Source: an uncultured Flavobacteriaceae bacterium
GTDB lineage: Bacteria; Bacteroidota; Bacteroidia; Flavobacteriales; Flavobacteriaceae
Direction: 5' to 3'
Length of the DNA stretch: 64,000 nt
Assembly: GCA_947494715.1 (NCBI GenBank)
Contig: CANLWG010000014.1
Location: 62,001 to 126,000 of the forward strand
The position numbers and the translations under genes were made by a program. Every line of letters begins with the position of its first letter. Position 1 is the first letter of the stretch. Shown piece by piece: positions 45,523 through 53,858 of this stretch. The notes below the pieces were generated by a model that saw only the letters and a list, made by a program, of their open reading frames with translations, had not been told where the DNA came from and did no database searches.

Positions 45523-45755
45523 CGCACATGCTTGTAAACGTTGAAAATACCCTTTCCTGTATGCCCCGGTAATTTTTTGTTGTGAAAGGAGTATTTTTTG
45601 TCGTGTAGATGAAAATCACTATGGTTTTCCAATATATTTTAACTAAAAATCAAGTTGAAATATGATACAACCAAGGAATTTACTTGCAGGGAATGGAATA
45701 TAGAAACTACGGCTAAAATAAACCAAAAAGTATATAATGAGGAATAAAGATAAAA

Positions 45756-45779
45756 AAGCCCGGTGAATTCACCGGGCTT
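45756..45779 (-). terminator. Terminator downstream of tatA
   Basis: AAGCCCGGTGAATTCACCGGGCTT is a perfect inverted repeat preceded on the plus strand by an A-run, which is a T-run for minus-strand transcription. It ends the tatA transcript. Confidence 0.75.
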
Positions 45780-45803
45780 GGACTGCATATTGAATATGAT
45801 TTC

Positions 45804-45986
45804 CTATTCTTTTTTCTCTTCCAATTTGTCGTCTTCCTTGGAAGCATCCTTGAACTCCTTGATGCCACTACCGAGACCACGCATCAATTCTGGTATCTTT
45901 TTGCCCCCGAACAAAAGAAGTACTACCATAACAATTATAGCTATTTGCCAAGGGCCAATGGCCAAAAATATATGTAAAGCTGTCAT
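45804..45986 (-). CDS. tatA: Twin-arginine translocase subunit TatA/TatE
   Basis: A 60-residue component of the Tat system, which exports folded proteins across the inner membrane. It has the family layout: a short N-terminal transmembrane helix ([20 protein letters not shown]), the hinge [15 protein letters not shown], an amphipathic helix ([11 protein letters not shown]) and a charged tail. TatC is not adjacent. A -7 promoter element (46009-46016) lies 22 nt upstream and a terminator follows, so it is a single-gene unit. Confidence 0.95.
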   Translation of the reverse strand: MTALHIFLAIGPWQIAIIVMVVLLLFGGKKIPELMRGLGSGIKEFKDASKEDDKLEEKKE

Positions 45987-46008
45987 AGTTTGTGAATTAT
46001 GTGGATAA

Positions 46009-46016
46009 CAAATGTA
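46009..46016 (-). promoter_or_regulatory. -7 promoter element for tatA
   Basis: TACATTTG on the minus strand matches TAnnTTTG, 22 nt before the tatA ATG. No -33 TTG at canonical spacing. Confidence 0.5.
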
Positions 46017-46155
46017 CTAAATAAAGTAATTAGTTCATTGTTAATAACAACGAAAGCGTCATAATTAAATTGCATGGGCTTTTATCTACGTTTTCCCGTA
46101 TCTATTGGTAAGGCCAATTTTTAAATTGGAACCGGACAAAATTCATTTGCATCCT

Positions 46156-46163
46156 TATCTTTG
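46156..46163 (+). promoter_or_regulatory. -7 promoter element for the M23 peptidase gene
   Basis: TATCTTTG matches TAnnTTTG and ends 6 nt before the preferred ATG at 46170, implying a very short leader. It also argues against the in-frame TTG at 46161, which lies inside the element. Confidence 0.5.
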
Positions 46164-46169
46164 TATACT

Positions 46170-47039
46170 ATGGCCAAAAAAATCAAAAAACGTAAGGAAA
46201 TCAAAAGGAAACTCCTGCACAAGTATCGTTTGGTGATACTTAATGAGAGTACTTTTGAAGAGAAGATATCCTTCAAGTTGAGCCGACTTAATGTTTTTGT
46301 TACAGGATCTCTTTGCATTATTGGGTTAATAGGTCTCACTACCTTACTTATTGCTTTTACTCCCTTACGCGAATACATACCAGGATACTCCTCTACCAAA
46401 CTTAAACGACAGGCAACCGAACTTACCTATAAAACGGACTCCTTGGTTCGGACACTAGATTATACCAATAGGTATTTAGATAATATCAGAATGGTTCTTA
46501 GAGGGGATATAGAGAACAATGAAATTAATAGGGACTCGCTTTTTGAGCAATTCAAATTGGATCCATCCACGATAAACCTTACTCCGATACGGGAAGATTC
46601 CATGCTTAGGGCAGAAGTGGCCTTGGAGGATAAGTACAATTTGTTCGAGAGGAATATGGACAAATCGGATTTGGTACTTTTTCCTCCTGTCAATGGTACA
46701 ATTTCACAGCAATATGATGCCGAGAAAAGGCATTTTGCCGTTGACGTGGTGGCACCTAAAGATACTCCTGTAAAAGCAGTTGCCAATGGGATGGTCATTT
46801 TTTCGGAATGGACAGCGGATACAGGATATGTTATTATTTTGGAACACAAGGATGGCCTTCTCAGTGTTTATAAACATAATGGGTCTCTAAGTAAGGTACA
46901 GGGCGATATCGTAAGAGCTGGAGAAGTTATTGCTTCGGTTGGAAATACAGGTGAGTTTACCACGGGTCCTCATCTACACTTTGAAATTTGGGATAATGGA
47001 ACCCCGGTAAATCCTATGAACTTCATAGACTTTAATTAA
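46170..47039 (+). CDS. M23 family murein endopeptidase (LytM domain)
   Basis: A 289-residue membrane-anchored zinc peptidase that cleaves peptide cross-links in peptidoglycan. A basic cytoplasmic N-terminus (AKKIKKRKEIKRKLLHKYRL) precedes a transmembrane helix at about 42-66, then a periplasmic coiled-coil (about 75-110). The LytM domain is at about 165-285. All zinc and catalytic residues are in place: the His and Asp of HFAVDVV, the His of VYKHNG, and HLHFE near 268. The protein is therefore predicted active, unlike degenerate EnvC/NlpD-type regulators. A GH3-family gene starts 5 nt after the stop, so the two are likely co-transcribed. Confidence 0.92.
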   Translation: MAKKIKKRKEIKRKLLHKYRLVILNESTFEEKISFKLSRLNVFVTGSLCIIGLIGLTTLLIAFTPLREYIPGYSSTKLKRQATELTYKTDSLVRTLDYTNRYLDNIRMVLRGDIENNEINRDSLFEQFKLDPSTINLTPIREDSMLRAEVALEDKYNLFERNMDKSDLVLFPPVNGTISQQYDAEKRHFAVDVVAPKDTPVKAVANGMVIFSEWTADTGYVIILEHKDGLLSVYKHNGSLSKVQGDIVRAGEVIASVGNTGEFTTGPHLHFEIWDNGTPVNPMNFIDFN

Positions 47040-47044
47040 TCCAA

Positions 47045-48544
47045 ATGTCCTTAAAAGCATTTGCCGCCAAAATATTTGCTAGGCGTGTGGCCAAGAAAAC
47101 GGCCAAATGGGTCAACCATCCGATAACTACCCAAGAAAGGGTATTTAAAGAAATCATCCAAAAGGCTTCAAAGACACAATTTGGTAAAGATCATGACTTT
47201 GAAACTATTACCTCACATATAGATTTCGTACAAAACGTACCTATTAGGGACTACGAGGAAATCAAAGATTATGTAGAAAAAGTGGTAGACGGGCGAGAGG
47301 ATGTACTCTGGCCGGGAAAACCTGTTTATTTTGCAAAGACTTCAGGCACTACTTCTGGGGCCAAGTATATTCCTATTACTAAGGAATCCATCAAAAACCA
47401 GGTTGAGGCATCACGAAACGCCATTTTAAATTATATCTACGAAACAGGAAATTCCGACTTTGTAAATGGCAGGTGGATATTTTTGCAGGGAAGTCCGGAA
47501 CTTCAGGAAAAGAATGGTATAAAACTGGGGAGGTTATCTGGGATATCCGCTCATTATGTTCCCAATTATCTCCAAAAAAACCGCTTGCCCAGTTGGGAAA
47601 CCAATTGTATAGATGATTGGGAGACTAAGGTAAATGCCATAGTGGAAGAGACGGTGAATGAGAACATGACGGTTATCGCGGGTATTCCATCTTGGGTACA
47701 GATGTATTTTGAAAAGCTCCATGAAAAAACAAATCAGGAGATTGGGAGCTTGTTCCCGAATTTTCAGTTGTTCATTTATGGAGGCTTAAATTATGAGCCA
47801 TATCGGGCAAAATTTGAAAACTTAATGGGGCGCAAGGTAGATAGCATAGAACTCTTTCCCGCCAGTGAAGGATTTTTTGCCTATCAAGATTCCCAAGAAG
47901 AAAAAGGGATGCTCCTTTTGTTGGACTCCGGAATTTTCTATGAGTTTGTAAAGGCAGATGAATATTTTGATGAAGGAGCAAAACGAATCACCATCAAAGA
48001 TGTGGAAATCGGGATAAATTATGTAATGATTGTCTCTACCGATGCCGGGTTATGGGCATATAATCTTGGAGACACTGTTCAGTTTATTTCTGTCAAGCCA
48101 TACAAAGTAATTGTTTCGGGAAGGATAAAACATTTCTTGTCGGCCTTTGGGGAACACGTCATTGCCAAGGAGGTGGAAGAGGCCATGCAACAAGCTATAG
48201 CTGCTACAGATGCCAGGATAAATGAGTTTACGGTAGCTCCACAAATAAATCCGCCAGAGAACGAACTTCCCTATCATGAATGGTTGGTCGAATTTGAAAA
48301 TGAACCATCCGAAATGGAAAAATTTATTAAAACCCTGGACACATCACTTCAGAAACAGAACAGTTATTATTTTGACCTAATCGATGGGAAAATCCTTCAG
48401 CCCCTGAAAATCACCCAAATCCAAAAAGGCGGATTTCAAGAGTACATGAAATCTATTGGGAAATTGGGAGGCCAAAACAAAGTACAGCGTTTGGCCAATG
48501 ACCGAAAAGTCGCAGATTTATTGTCCACATATAAGAAAGCCTAA
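47045..48544 (+). CDS. GH3 auxin-responsive promoter family protein (acyl-adenylating)
   Basis: A 499-residue protein of the GH3 family, a branch of the ANL adenylating superfamily. Plant members conjugate amino acids to jasmonate or auxin; bacterial members have no settled substrate. The adenylate-forming P-loop-like motif FAKTSGTTSGAKYIPIT (residues about 98-114) is clear. It is followed by ELFPASEGFFAYQ, YVMIVSTDAGLWAYNLGDTV and a C-terminal hinge domain (IVSGRIKHFLSAFGEHVIAKEVEEA). Length is normal for Bacteroidota GH3 proteins. It lies 5 nt after the M23 peptidase gene. Confidence 0.9.
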   Translation: MSLKAFAAKIFARRVAKKTAKWVNHPITTQERVFKEIIQKASKTQFGKDHDFETITSHIDFVQNVPIRDYEEIKDYVEKVVDGREDVLWPGKPVYFAKTSGTTSGAKYIPITKESIKNQVEASRNAILNYIYETGNSDFVNGRWIFLQGSPELQEKNGIKLGRLSGISAHYVPNYLQKNRLPSWETNCIDDWETKVNAIVEETVNENMTVIAGIPSWVQMYFEKLHEKTNQEIGSLFPNFQLFIYGGLNYEPYRAKFENLMGRKVDSIELFPASEGFFAYQDSQEEKGMLLLLDSGIFYEFVKADEYFDEGAKRITIKDVEIGINYVMIVSTDAGLWAYNLGDTVQFISVKPYKVIVSGRIKHFLSAFGEHVIAKEVEEAMQQAIAATDARINEFTVAPQINPPENELPYHEWLVEFENEPSEMEKFIKTLDTSLQKQNSYYFDLIDGKILQPLKITQIQKGGFQEYMKSIGKLGGQNKVQRLANDRKVADLLSTYKKA

Positions 48545-48573
48545 AACATTAAATCCGAATTGATTTTAAATTG

Positions 48574-48581
48574 TAATTTTG
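48574..48581 (+). promoter_or_regulatory. -7 promoter element for the DUF6909-like gene
   Basis: TAATTTTG matches TAnnTTTG, 14 nt before ATG 48596, giving a leader of about 11 nt. No -33 TTG at standard spacing. Confidence 0.45.
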
Positions 48582-48595
48582 CATGAAATTCTTCG

Positions 48596-50284
48596 ATGGG
48601 CAAAACGACCGTTACAACTAGGGCTCAAGAATCTACGAATGCCATAGAACGGCTTTATATTACCATGCGACATTTGTTCAACCGCGGTTTTTATAAACCC
48701 GGCGGGGTTTCCGGAGAGTCGCTAAAAAACGCATTATTGCTTTTACGACCGGAAATATATGGCTCCATAGCCGAGGAAAAAACAGAACTGAACGGACTCA
48801 TCTATGTTTTGGAGCGTTTACCAGAGGGTATAGAACAGTGCCGATTTATAAATCTTACTTCGGACGAAGGTTATGGGAAATCCCACTTCAAAGCCATAGT
48901 GCCCCCCAAAAGAAGGCGCAACTGCTATCGCATTGATGATGAGCAGATGAACATAGAGATTACTCGTGGTCGTTCTGATATTTATGATATCCTTACCCAT
49001 TTGACCTTTCTTTTCATAGAATCCGAAAAGATATGCAAACGCGTTTTAATTGAGGACACCGATAAGACAATACGCGATTGGGTGAAACTTGAGGAAGCCG
49101 TTAAAAAAAAGAAACTCACTCAAGTAGAAAGAGAAGTAGCGTTAATCCATACTGCGCAAATTTTGGGTCGCTCTTTTGAGGATACACTTGAGATTTATAG
49201 AGAATTGGCATCCGGTAAAAATCCAAATCGCTTTCTGGAGATTGTGTATTGGTTAGGAAAATTGGCAATGGAAGAAGAAATCACCGGTAACAAACGCGCC
49301 ATTACTTTTAGTGCTTTATTGAGAGAAAGGCTGGGCCATCATATCCATGGAGAGCAGTGGGCCAATACGATTAAAGAAATTTTGGCAAAACATTCCCTTT
49401 TAAGAAGGCCAATTCATATTATCAGTGCCAACATGCATAGTGTAATGAACACTCTTTTTGCACGCAATGCCCTAAAAAAAGAGTTTCCGAACGCCAATGA
49501 CTCCTTGGAAATATATGAAGCATTAAGCTTGCCCGTTAACAAGAAGCTAAGGGATAAAGTGACTGCCACGGCTAAAAAGAATGGAATGTTGGAAATAGAT
49601 GACGCATCTGGCACAAACATAGACGTCCAAATTTTTGACATGGCAAAATTAGGTGCAGATGCCTGTTGTTATGAACTTGCAGGGGAGATTCCAGATGGTG
49701 AAAAACCTGTTATCTTTGTAATGGACTATGCCTTTGGAGAACAAGCTTATGAGACTATAGATGAGTTTTTAAAACCATATAAGGCAAAGAAAAAGAAAGC
49801 GGTTTTTTTGAACATTGCGTCCGTATCCATCATGGGGAAGGCCGGCATATTAGAGGGTGGTAAGGGCGATTTAATGATTCCTTCCGCACATATTTTTGAG
49901 GGAACGGCAGATAACTATCCCTTTAAAAATGAACTTTGCAAAAAGGATTTTAAGGGATATGGATTACAAGTTTTTGAGGGTACAATGGTAACGGTTCTGG
50001 GCACATCACTTCAGAACAAGGATATTCTCAAGTTTTTTCATCAATCCACATGGAATGTCATAGGTTTGGAAATGGAAGGAGTACACTATCAAAAGGCTAT
50101 TCAGTCCGCCTCCAAAATAAGAAAGAGTATAAAGGAAGATATAAAGGTACGTTATGCGTATTATGCTTCGGACAATCCCCTGGAAACGGGCAGCACATTG
50201 GCTTCTGGAGGTTTGGGCACTACCGGTGTAAAACCCACATACTTGATAACGGATCGGATTTTAAAACAGATTTTCAATTCATAA
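48596..50284 (+). CDS. DUF6909-like protein with nucleoside-phosphorylase-type EMEG motif
   Basis: A 562-residue cytoplasmic protein of a Bacteroidota family that I believe is DUF6909, function unknown. The N-terminus (RAQESTNAIERLYITMRHLF) and a helical first half lead into an alpha/beta second half (about 320-560). That half carries PVIFVMDYAFGEQAYE, a GTMVTVLGTSL segment, NVIGLEMEGVHYQKAI and a Gly-rich end (GSTLASGGLGTTGVKP). The EMEG motif and its setting recall the PNP/UDP phosphorylase and nucleosidase superfamily, where this Glu binds the ribose, but the relation is only a suggestion. The Wzz-like gene starts 6 nt downstream, possibly in the same operon. Confidence 0.7.
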   Translation: MGKTTVTTRAQESTNAIERLYITMRHLFNRGFYKPGGVSGESLKNALLLLRPEIYGSIAEEKTELNGLIYVLERLPEGIEQCRFINLTSDEGYGKSHFKAIVPPKRRRNCYRIDDEQMNIEITRGRSDIYDILTHLTFLFIESEKICKRVLIEDTDKTIRDWVKLEEAVKKKKLTQVEREVALIHTAQILGRSFEDTLEIYRELASGKNPNRFLEIVYWLGKLAMEEEITGNKRAITFSALLRERLGHHIHGEQWANTIKEILAKHSLLRRPIHIISANMHSVMNTLFARNALKKEFPNANDSLEIYEALSLPVNKKLRDKVTATAKKNGMLEIDDASGTNIDVQIFDMAKLGADACCYELAGEIPDGEKPVIFVMDYAFGEQAYETIDEFLKPYKAKKKKAVFLNIASVSIMGKAGILEGGKGDLMIPSAHIFEGTADNYPFKNELCKKDFKGYGLQVFEGTMVTVLGTSLQNKDILKFFHQSTWNVIGLEMEGVHYQKAIQSASKIRKSIKEDIKVRYAYYASDNPLETGSTLASGGLGTTGVKPTYLITDRILKQIFNS

Positions 50285-50290
50285 AACACA

Positions 50291-51286
50291 ATGGCGGATA
50301 AACAACCACAAAACAATCAAAACCCCTCCGATGAAATAGATTTGGGGCAATTGTTCCAGATGACTCAAAAAGGCCTTGACAGAATGTTTAGAAGCTTCCT
50401 TAGGCTGTTTTTATATCTTAAGAAAAATGCCTTGATCTTGCTAGGATTGGCAATTTTGGGAGGGGCTCTAGGTTTTGGTTTGAACCAAATCACAAGTGAA
50501 AAACTAAAGACTGATGTTATCGTAAAGCCCAATTTGGAAAGTAAGAACTATCTCTACGATGTGGTCGATGAAATACAAGCCAATGCAAAGGCCAAGGATA
50601 CGATTTTCTTTAATTCCATCGGAATTGAGGACATGGATTGGCGTTGGTTTGAAATCCAAATTGGTTCTGCTACCGTGACGGATGATAAGGTAGATTTGGA
50701 GTATTTAGAGCTCTTGGAGAAGTTTGATAACAGCTCTATAGTTTCGGATGTGGTTCGGTCAGAAATCTTGAACAAAAGCTCTTTGAACCATCGTATCAGC
50801 TTTTATTTCAAGGACGCCAAAAAAGGACAAGAAGCCGCGAAAAAAATAATGGATTATGTTAATTCCAATAGTTATTTTACTGAATTGACCCAAGTATACA
50901 ATGAAAATGCCAGAGAAAAAATAAATGAGAATGAAGTTTTGATTGCACAACTCGATGAGTTGATCAAAAACTACACAGATAAGTTGGCCACGAGGGGGGG
51001 GCTTCAGAATGAGAACAGGATTGTTTTGGACAATGAGGAAAGTATAGACATTAGAGGGCTTTTTGAATTAAAGAACGTATTGATTAGGGATACAGAACAA
51101 AAAAGAATTGAACTTAAGGAACAGACCGAAGCCATTAGCATCATAAATTTCGGACAACCCCGACAAGTACAAAAGGCCTTTTTTGGCAAGAATATCATTT
51201 TGATTCCCTCCATTCTCATTGGGCTTTTCTTTTTAATTTCCATAGGGAAATACCTCAATCGCAAGGCTTCTGAAATGCAATTATGA
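50291..51286 (+). CDS. Wzz-like chain-length determinant membrane protein
   Basis: A 331-residue protein with the bitopic layout of polysaccharide chain-length regulators: a short cytoplasmic N-terminus, TM1 at about 46-66 (NALILLGLAILGGALGFGL), a large periplasmic part with coiled-coil (about 185-285) and TM2 near 298-318 (IILIPSILIGLFFLISIG). There is no cytoplasmic tyrosine kinase domain. It opens the polysaccharide locus. Its stop overlaps the following pseudogene's ATG (ATGA), preserving the original operon coupling to an rfbB-type gene. Confidence 0.75.
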   Translation: MADKQPQNNQNPSDEIDLGQLFQMTQKGLDRMFRSFLRLFLYLKKNALILLGLAILGGALGFGLNQITSEKLKTDVIVKPNLESKNYLYDVVDEIQANAKAKDTIFFNSIGIEDMDWRWFEIQIGSATVTDDKVDLEYLELLEKFDNSSIVSDVVRSEILNKSSLNHRISFYFKDAKKGQEAAKKIMDYVNSNSYFTELTQVYNENAREKINENEVLIAQLDELIKNYTDKLATRGGLQNENRIVLDNEESIDIRGLFELKNVLIRDTEQKRIELKEQTEAISIINFGQPRQVQKAFFGKNIILIPSILIGLFFLISIGKYLNRKASEMQL

Positions 51287-52237
51287 TAGATTGCCAAAAC
51301 ATACGCATTACGGGTGGCGATGGCTTTATTGACTCGGACGTGGTTAGACGTTTCGTAAACCGCTATGCAGACTATCACATTTTTAATTTAGATGCCCTTA
51401 CCTATGCGGGTAATCTCGGGAATTTAAAAGATGTTAAGAACGCTCCCAACTACATTTTTTTGAAAGACGATATCACAGATGACTCATTTATAAATGAAGT
51501 TTTCCAAGAACATCGTTTTGATGGGATTATTCACTTAGCGGCCGAGTCGCATGTAGATAGGTCGATTACCGACACCTTAATCTTTGTACGAACAAATATC
51601 ATCGGCACGGTAAACCTTTTAAATGCTTCTAGAAACTTGGCCCGGGCCTGTGGGAATTATGATGTTAAACTGATTCATGTCTCAACGGATTTCGTTTTTG
51701 ATGGTGAAAAACAAATACCCTATACCGAGCAAGATGAGACCAATCTGCTTGGCGTTTACGGGCAAAGGAAATTGGCAGGAGAAAAGGCCATTATGGAAAG
51801 GTTGAAAGCGAATTTTATTTTGCGAACGTCATGGCTATACTCCGAATACGTGCAAAATTTTGTGAAGACCATACTGAGTCTGGGTCAGGAAAAAAGAGAA
51901 CTGCGAGTGGTCAACAATCAAATAGGAACACTGGCCAATGCGCATGATTTGGCAAGGTTCATCATTGCGTTAATCAATGAAAACACCGATAATTATGGGA
52001 GTTATCATTACAGCAATACCGGGCAGGCAACTTGGTATGGTTTTGCGTTGACTATATTTGGGAACGCTGAAATATCGTGCGATTTAGCTCCTGTTAAGAG
52101 CATTGAAAAGCCCACAACAGCGAAACGACCAAGATATAGTGTGTTGGACAAGGGAAGAGTTGGAGGTCTTCGATATTCAAATTCCCGAGTGAAGGAGTAG
52201 CTTAAAAAGGTGTCTTACCGGGTTCAGTGGCATATAA
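51283..52237 (+). pseudogene. Fused and decayed rfbB-rfbD (dTDP-rhamnose genes) pseudogene
   Basis: The first about 118 codons are the N-terminus of dTDP-glucose 4,6-dehydratase (YHIFNLDALTYAGNLGNL, HLAAESHVDRSITDTL, FVRTNIIGTVNLLNA). From about codon 119 the sequence is the central and C-terminal part of dTDP-4-dehydrorhamnose reductase (NLARACGNYDVKLIHVSTDF, VYGQRKLAGEK, ILRTSWLYSEYVQNFVKT). Each enzyme lacks half its fold. The Rossmann loop is GGDGFID instead of GGAGFIG. Near 52162 one extra G shifts the frame. The other frame continues as EVFDIQIPE, then TGA where Trp is expected, then RSSLKRCL to a TAA at 52237. The intact reading stops at 52200. Probably a deletion removed the 3' half of rfbB, any intervening genes and the 5' half of rfbD, followed by decay. 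Confidence 0.85.
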
Positions 52238-52547
52238 AGAAATAGTAAATCTCTTAGGAGAAAAAAACTAGGCCTCTTCACATCAAGATGGATGATTTGC
52301 ATTAATTATTTTGCCTATATAATAACCGCAGTCCCATAAAAGTGAAAAGAATCTAATAAGTCTGACTCAATGCACTATTGAATTGACACTGGTCCTTGAA
52401 AAAGACCTAAGAATTCAGGGTTTGAATAAACTTTAGATCATAAGGATAAAAATCATTTCAGAAAATGGGTGTTCTAACAGAACATTAGAAAAATAATAAA
52501 TCAGAGATGTGCATTTTATGTTCGGGTTTCAGATATTCCAATAAAGT
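52238..52547. other. Non-coding gap between the rfbB-rfbD remnant and the flippase gene
   Basis: About 310 nt, AT-rich, with stops in all frames and no recognisable gene or IS remnant. It holds one small inverted repeat (TGTTCT-AAC-AGAACA, 52471-52485). It may be eroded sequence left by the deletion that made the pseudogene, and it must contain the promoter for the flippase unit, though I see no -7 match. Confidence 0.4.
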
Positions 52548-53855
52548 ATGGATTTTTTAAAAAATAAATATTTTACAAATTCTATTTGGTTAGTACTTGA
52601 AAAAATCATTCTCATGATGGTTTCCCTAGTGGTGGGGGTGCTTGTAGTGCGCTACTTAGGAAAAGAGGAATTTGGATTTTACAGTTATGTGCTAAGTGTT
52701 TTTATTATTGCGGAGGTGTTCTGCACTTTTGGTCAAAACAATATTGTTGTTAAGGAAATCGTCAAGGATATTGGTAAAAGCGATGAAATTCTGGGAACGG
52801 CATTCAGGTTCCAAGTTTTAGGAGGTTTAATATGCTTTTTGGGCGTTTTTTTAGTTCTTTTTTTCTCCGAGTATTCCTACACTGAATGGTATAAATTCAT
52901 TTTCGTATTCGCAGCCCTTCCCATAAAGTCTTTTAGAGTAATTTCGTTTTATTTTGATGCCCGTGTTTTAGGCAAATACAATGCAATTACAAGAACTACC
53001 GCTATTCTTATTACAAACGCATTAAAACTTTTAGTCATTTTTACCCAAAGTGCTCCAATATATTTTTACGTCATACTTTTAGTCGATGCCGTATTGGTTT
53101 CTACGTTCTTTTTATTTTTTCTAAAAGAAAAAGAACACCAATTTTCCAAATGGAAAACGAATTCGCATTTAATGAAAAAATTTTTCAAATCAGGTTTTTT
53201 ATTGATGTTGAGCTCTTTTTTAATTACAATTTATTTAAGAATTGATCAGGTAATGATCACCAACTTATTAGGAAACGCCGAGAACGGCTTATATTCCTCT
53301 GCCATACGAGTATCCTCTACTTGGTATAATATTGGCTGGGCGGTTATTTTATCCATATTCCCTTTGCTTATAGAATCTAAAAAAATAAGCAATGAGTTGT
53401 TCAAGAAAAGAATGTTATATCTCATTCAATTAGTCGTTTTTATAGGCATAGGTATAGGCATTGTATTTACATTTTATGCTAAAGAGGTCATTGAATTTTT
53501 GTTTACTAAGGATTTTTCGGGGGCTGTAGGGGTCCTTAAAGTTCATATTTGGTCGTCTATATTAATATTCCTATACTATTTACAAGAGAAATGGTATGTG
53601 ATAAATAACAAGGAAAAGCTATTCTTTTATGCAAGCCTTTTAGGCCTACTTTTAAACTGTGGTCTAAATTTCATAAGCTTAAAAGTTTATGGAATAGATG
53701 CCGCAGCTTATAATACTCTATTTGGTTTAATTTTTTCCTTATTAATTTTTCCCGTTTTTTTCAAAGGAACAAGAGAGGTTTTCTTTCTTCAAATTAGGGC
53801 CTTTGTAAGTATTTATAGGTTTGAGTTTATCTCGTTGTTAAAAAAGAAGAACTAA
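52548..53855 (+). CDS. Wzx-like oligosaccharide flippase
   Basis: A 435-residue protein with about 12 transmembrane helices, of the polysaccharide transporter (PST/MATE-like) group that flips lipid-linked repeat units across the inner membrane. The N-terminus SIWLVLEKIILMMVSLVVGV followed by RYLGKEEFGFYSYVLSVF is a typical Wzx opening. Mid-protein YLRIDQVMITNLLGNAENGL is a family hallmark. It is the first gene of the polysaccharide assembly run, 3 nt before the ligase/polymerase-like gene. Low overall GC fits other flippases. Confidence 0.88.
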   Translation: MDFLKNKYFTNSIWLVLEKIILMMVSLVVGVLVVRYLGKEEFGFYSYVLSVFIIAEVFCTFGQNNIVVKEIVKDIGKSDEILGTAFRFQVLGGLICFLGVFLVLFFSEYSYTEWYKFIFVFAALPIKSFRVISFYFDARVLGKYNAITRTTAILITNALKLLVIFTQSAPIYFYVILLVDAVLVSTFFLFFLKEKEHQFSKWKTNSHLMKKFFKSGFLLMLSSFLITIYLRIDQVMITNLLGNAENGLYSSAIRVSSTWYNIGWAVILSIFPLLIESKKISNELFKKRMLYLIQLVVFIGIGIGIVFTFYAKEVIEFLFTKDFSGAVGVLKVHIWSSILIFLYYLQEKWYVINNKEKLFFYASLLGLLLNCGLNFISLKVYGIDAAAYNTLFGLIFSLLIFPVFFKGTREVFFLQIRAFVSIYRFEFISLLKKKN

Positions 53856-53858
53856 AAG

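Noticed and set aside
42993-45632. Longer start of the OmpA-family gene at 45632
   Set aside because: The extra 56 residues precede a perfect signal peptide and look non-coding; the signal peptide ATG at 45464 is preferred.
51283-52200. The 305-codon frame as a functional bifunctional rhamnose enzyme
   Set aside because: Each enzyme lacks half its fold, the nucleotide-binding loop is altered, and the true C-terminus is found frameshifted with a stop in place of Trp.
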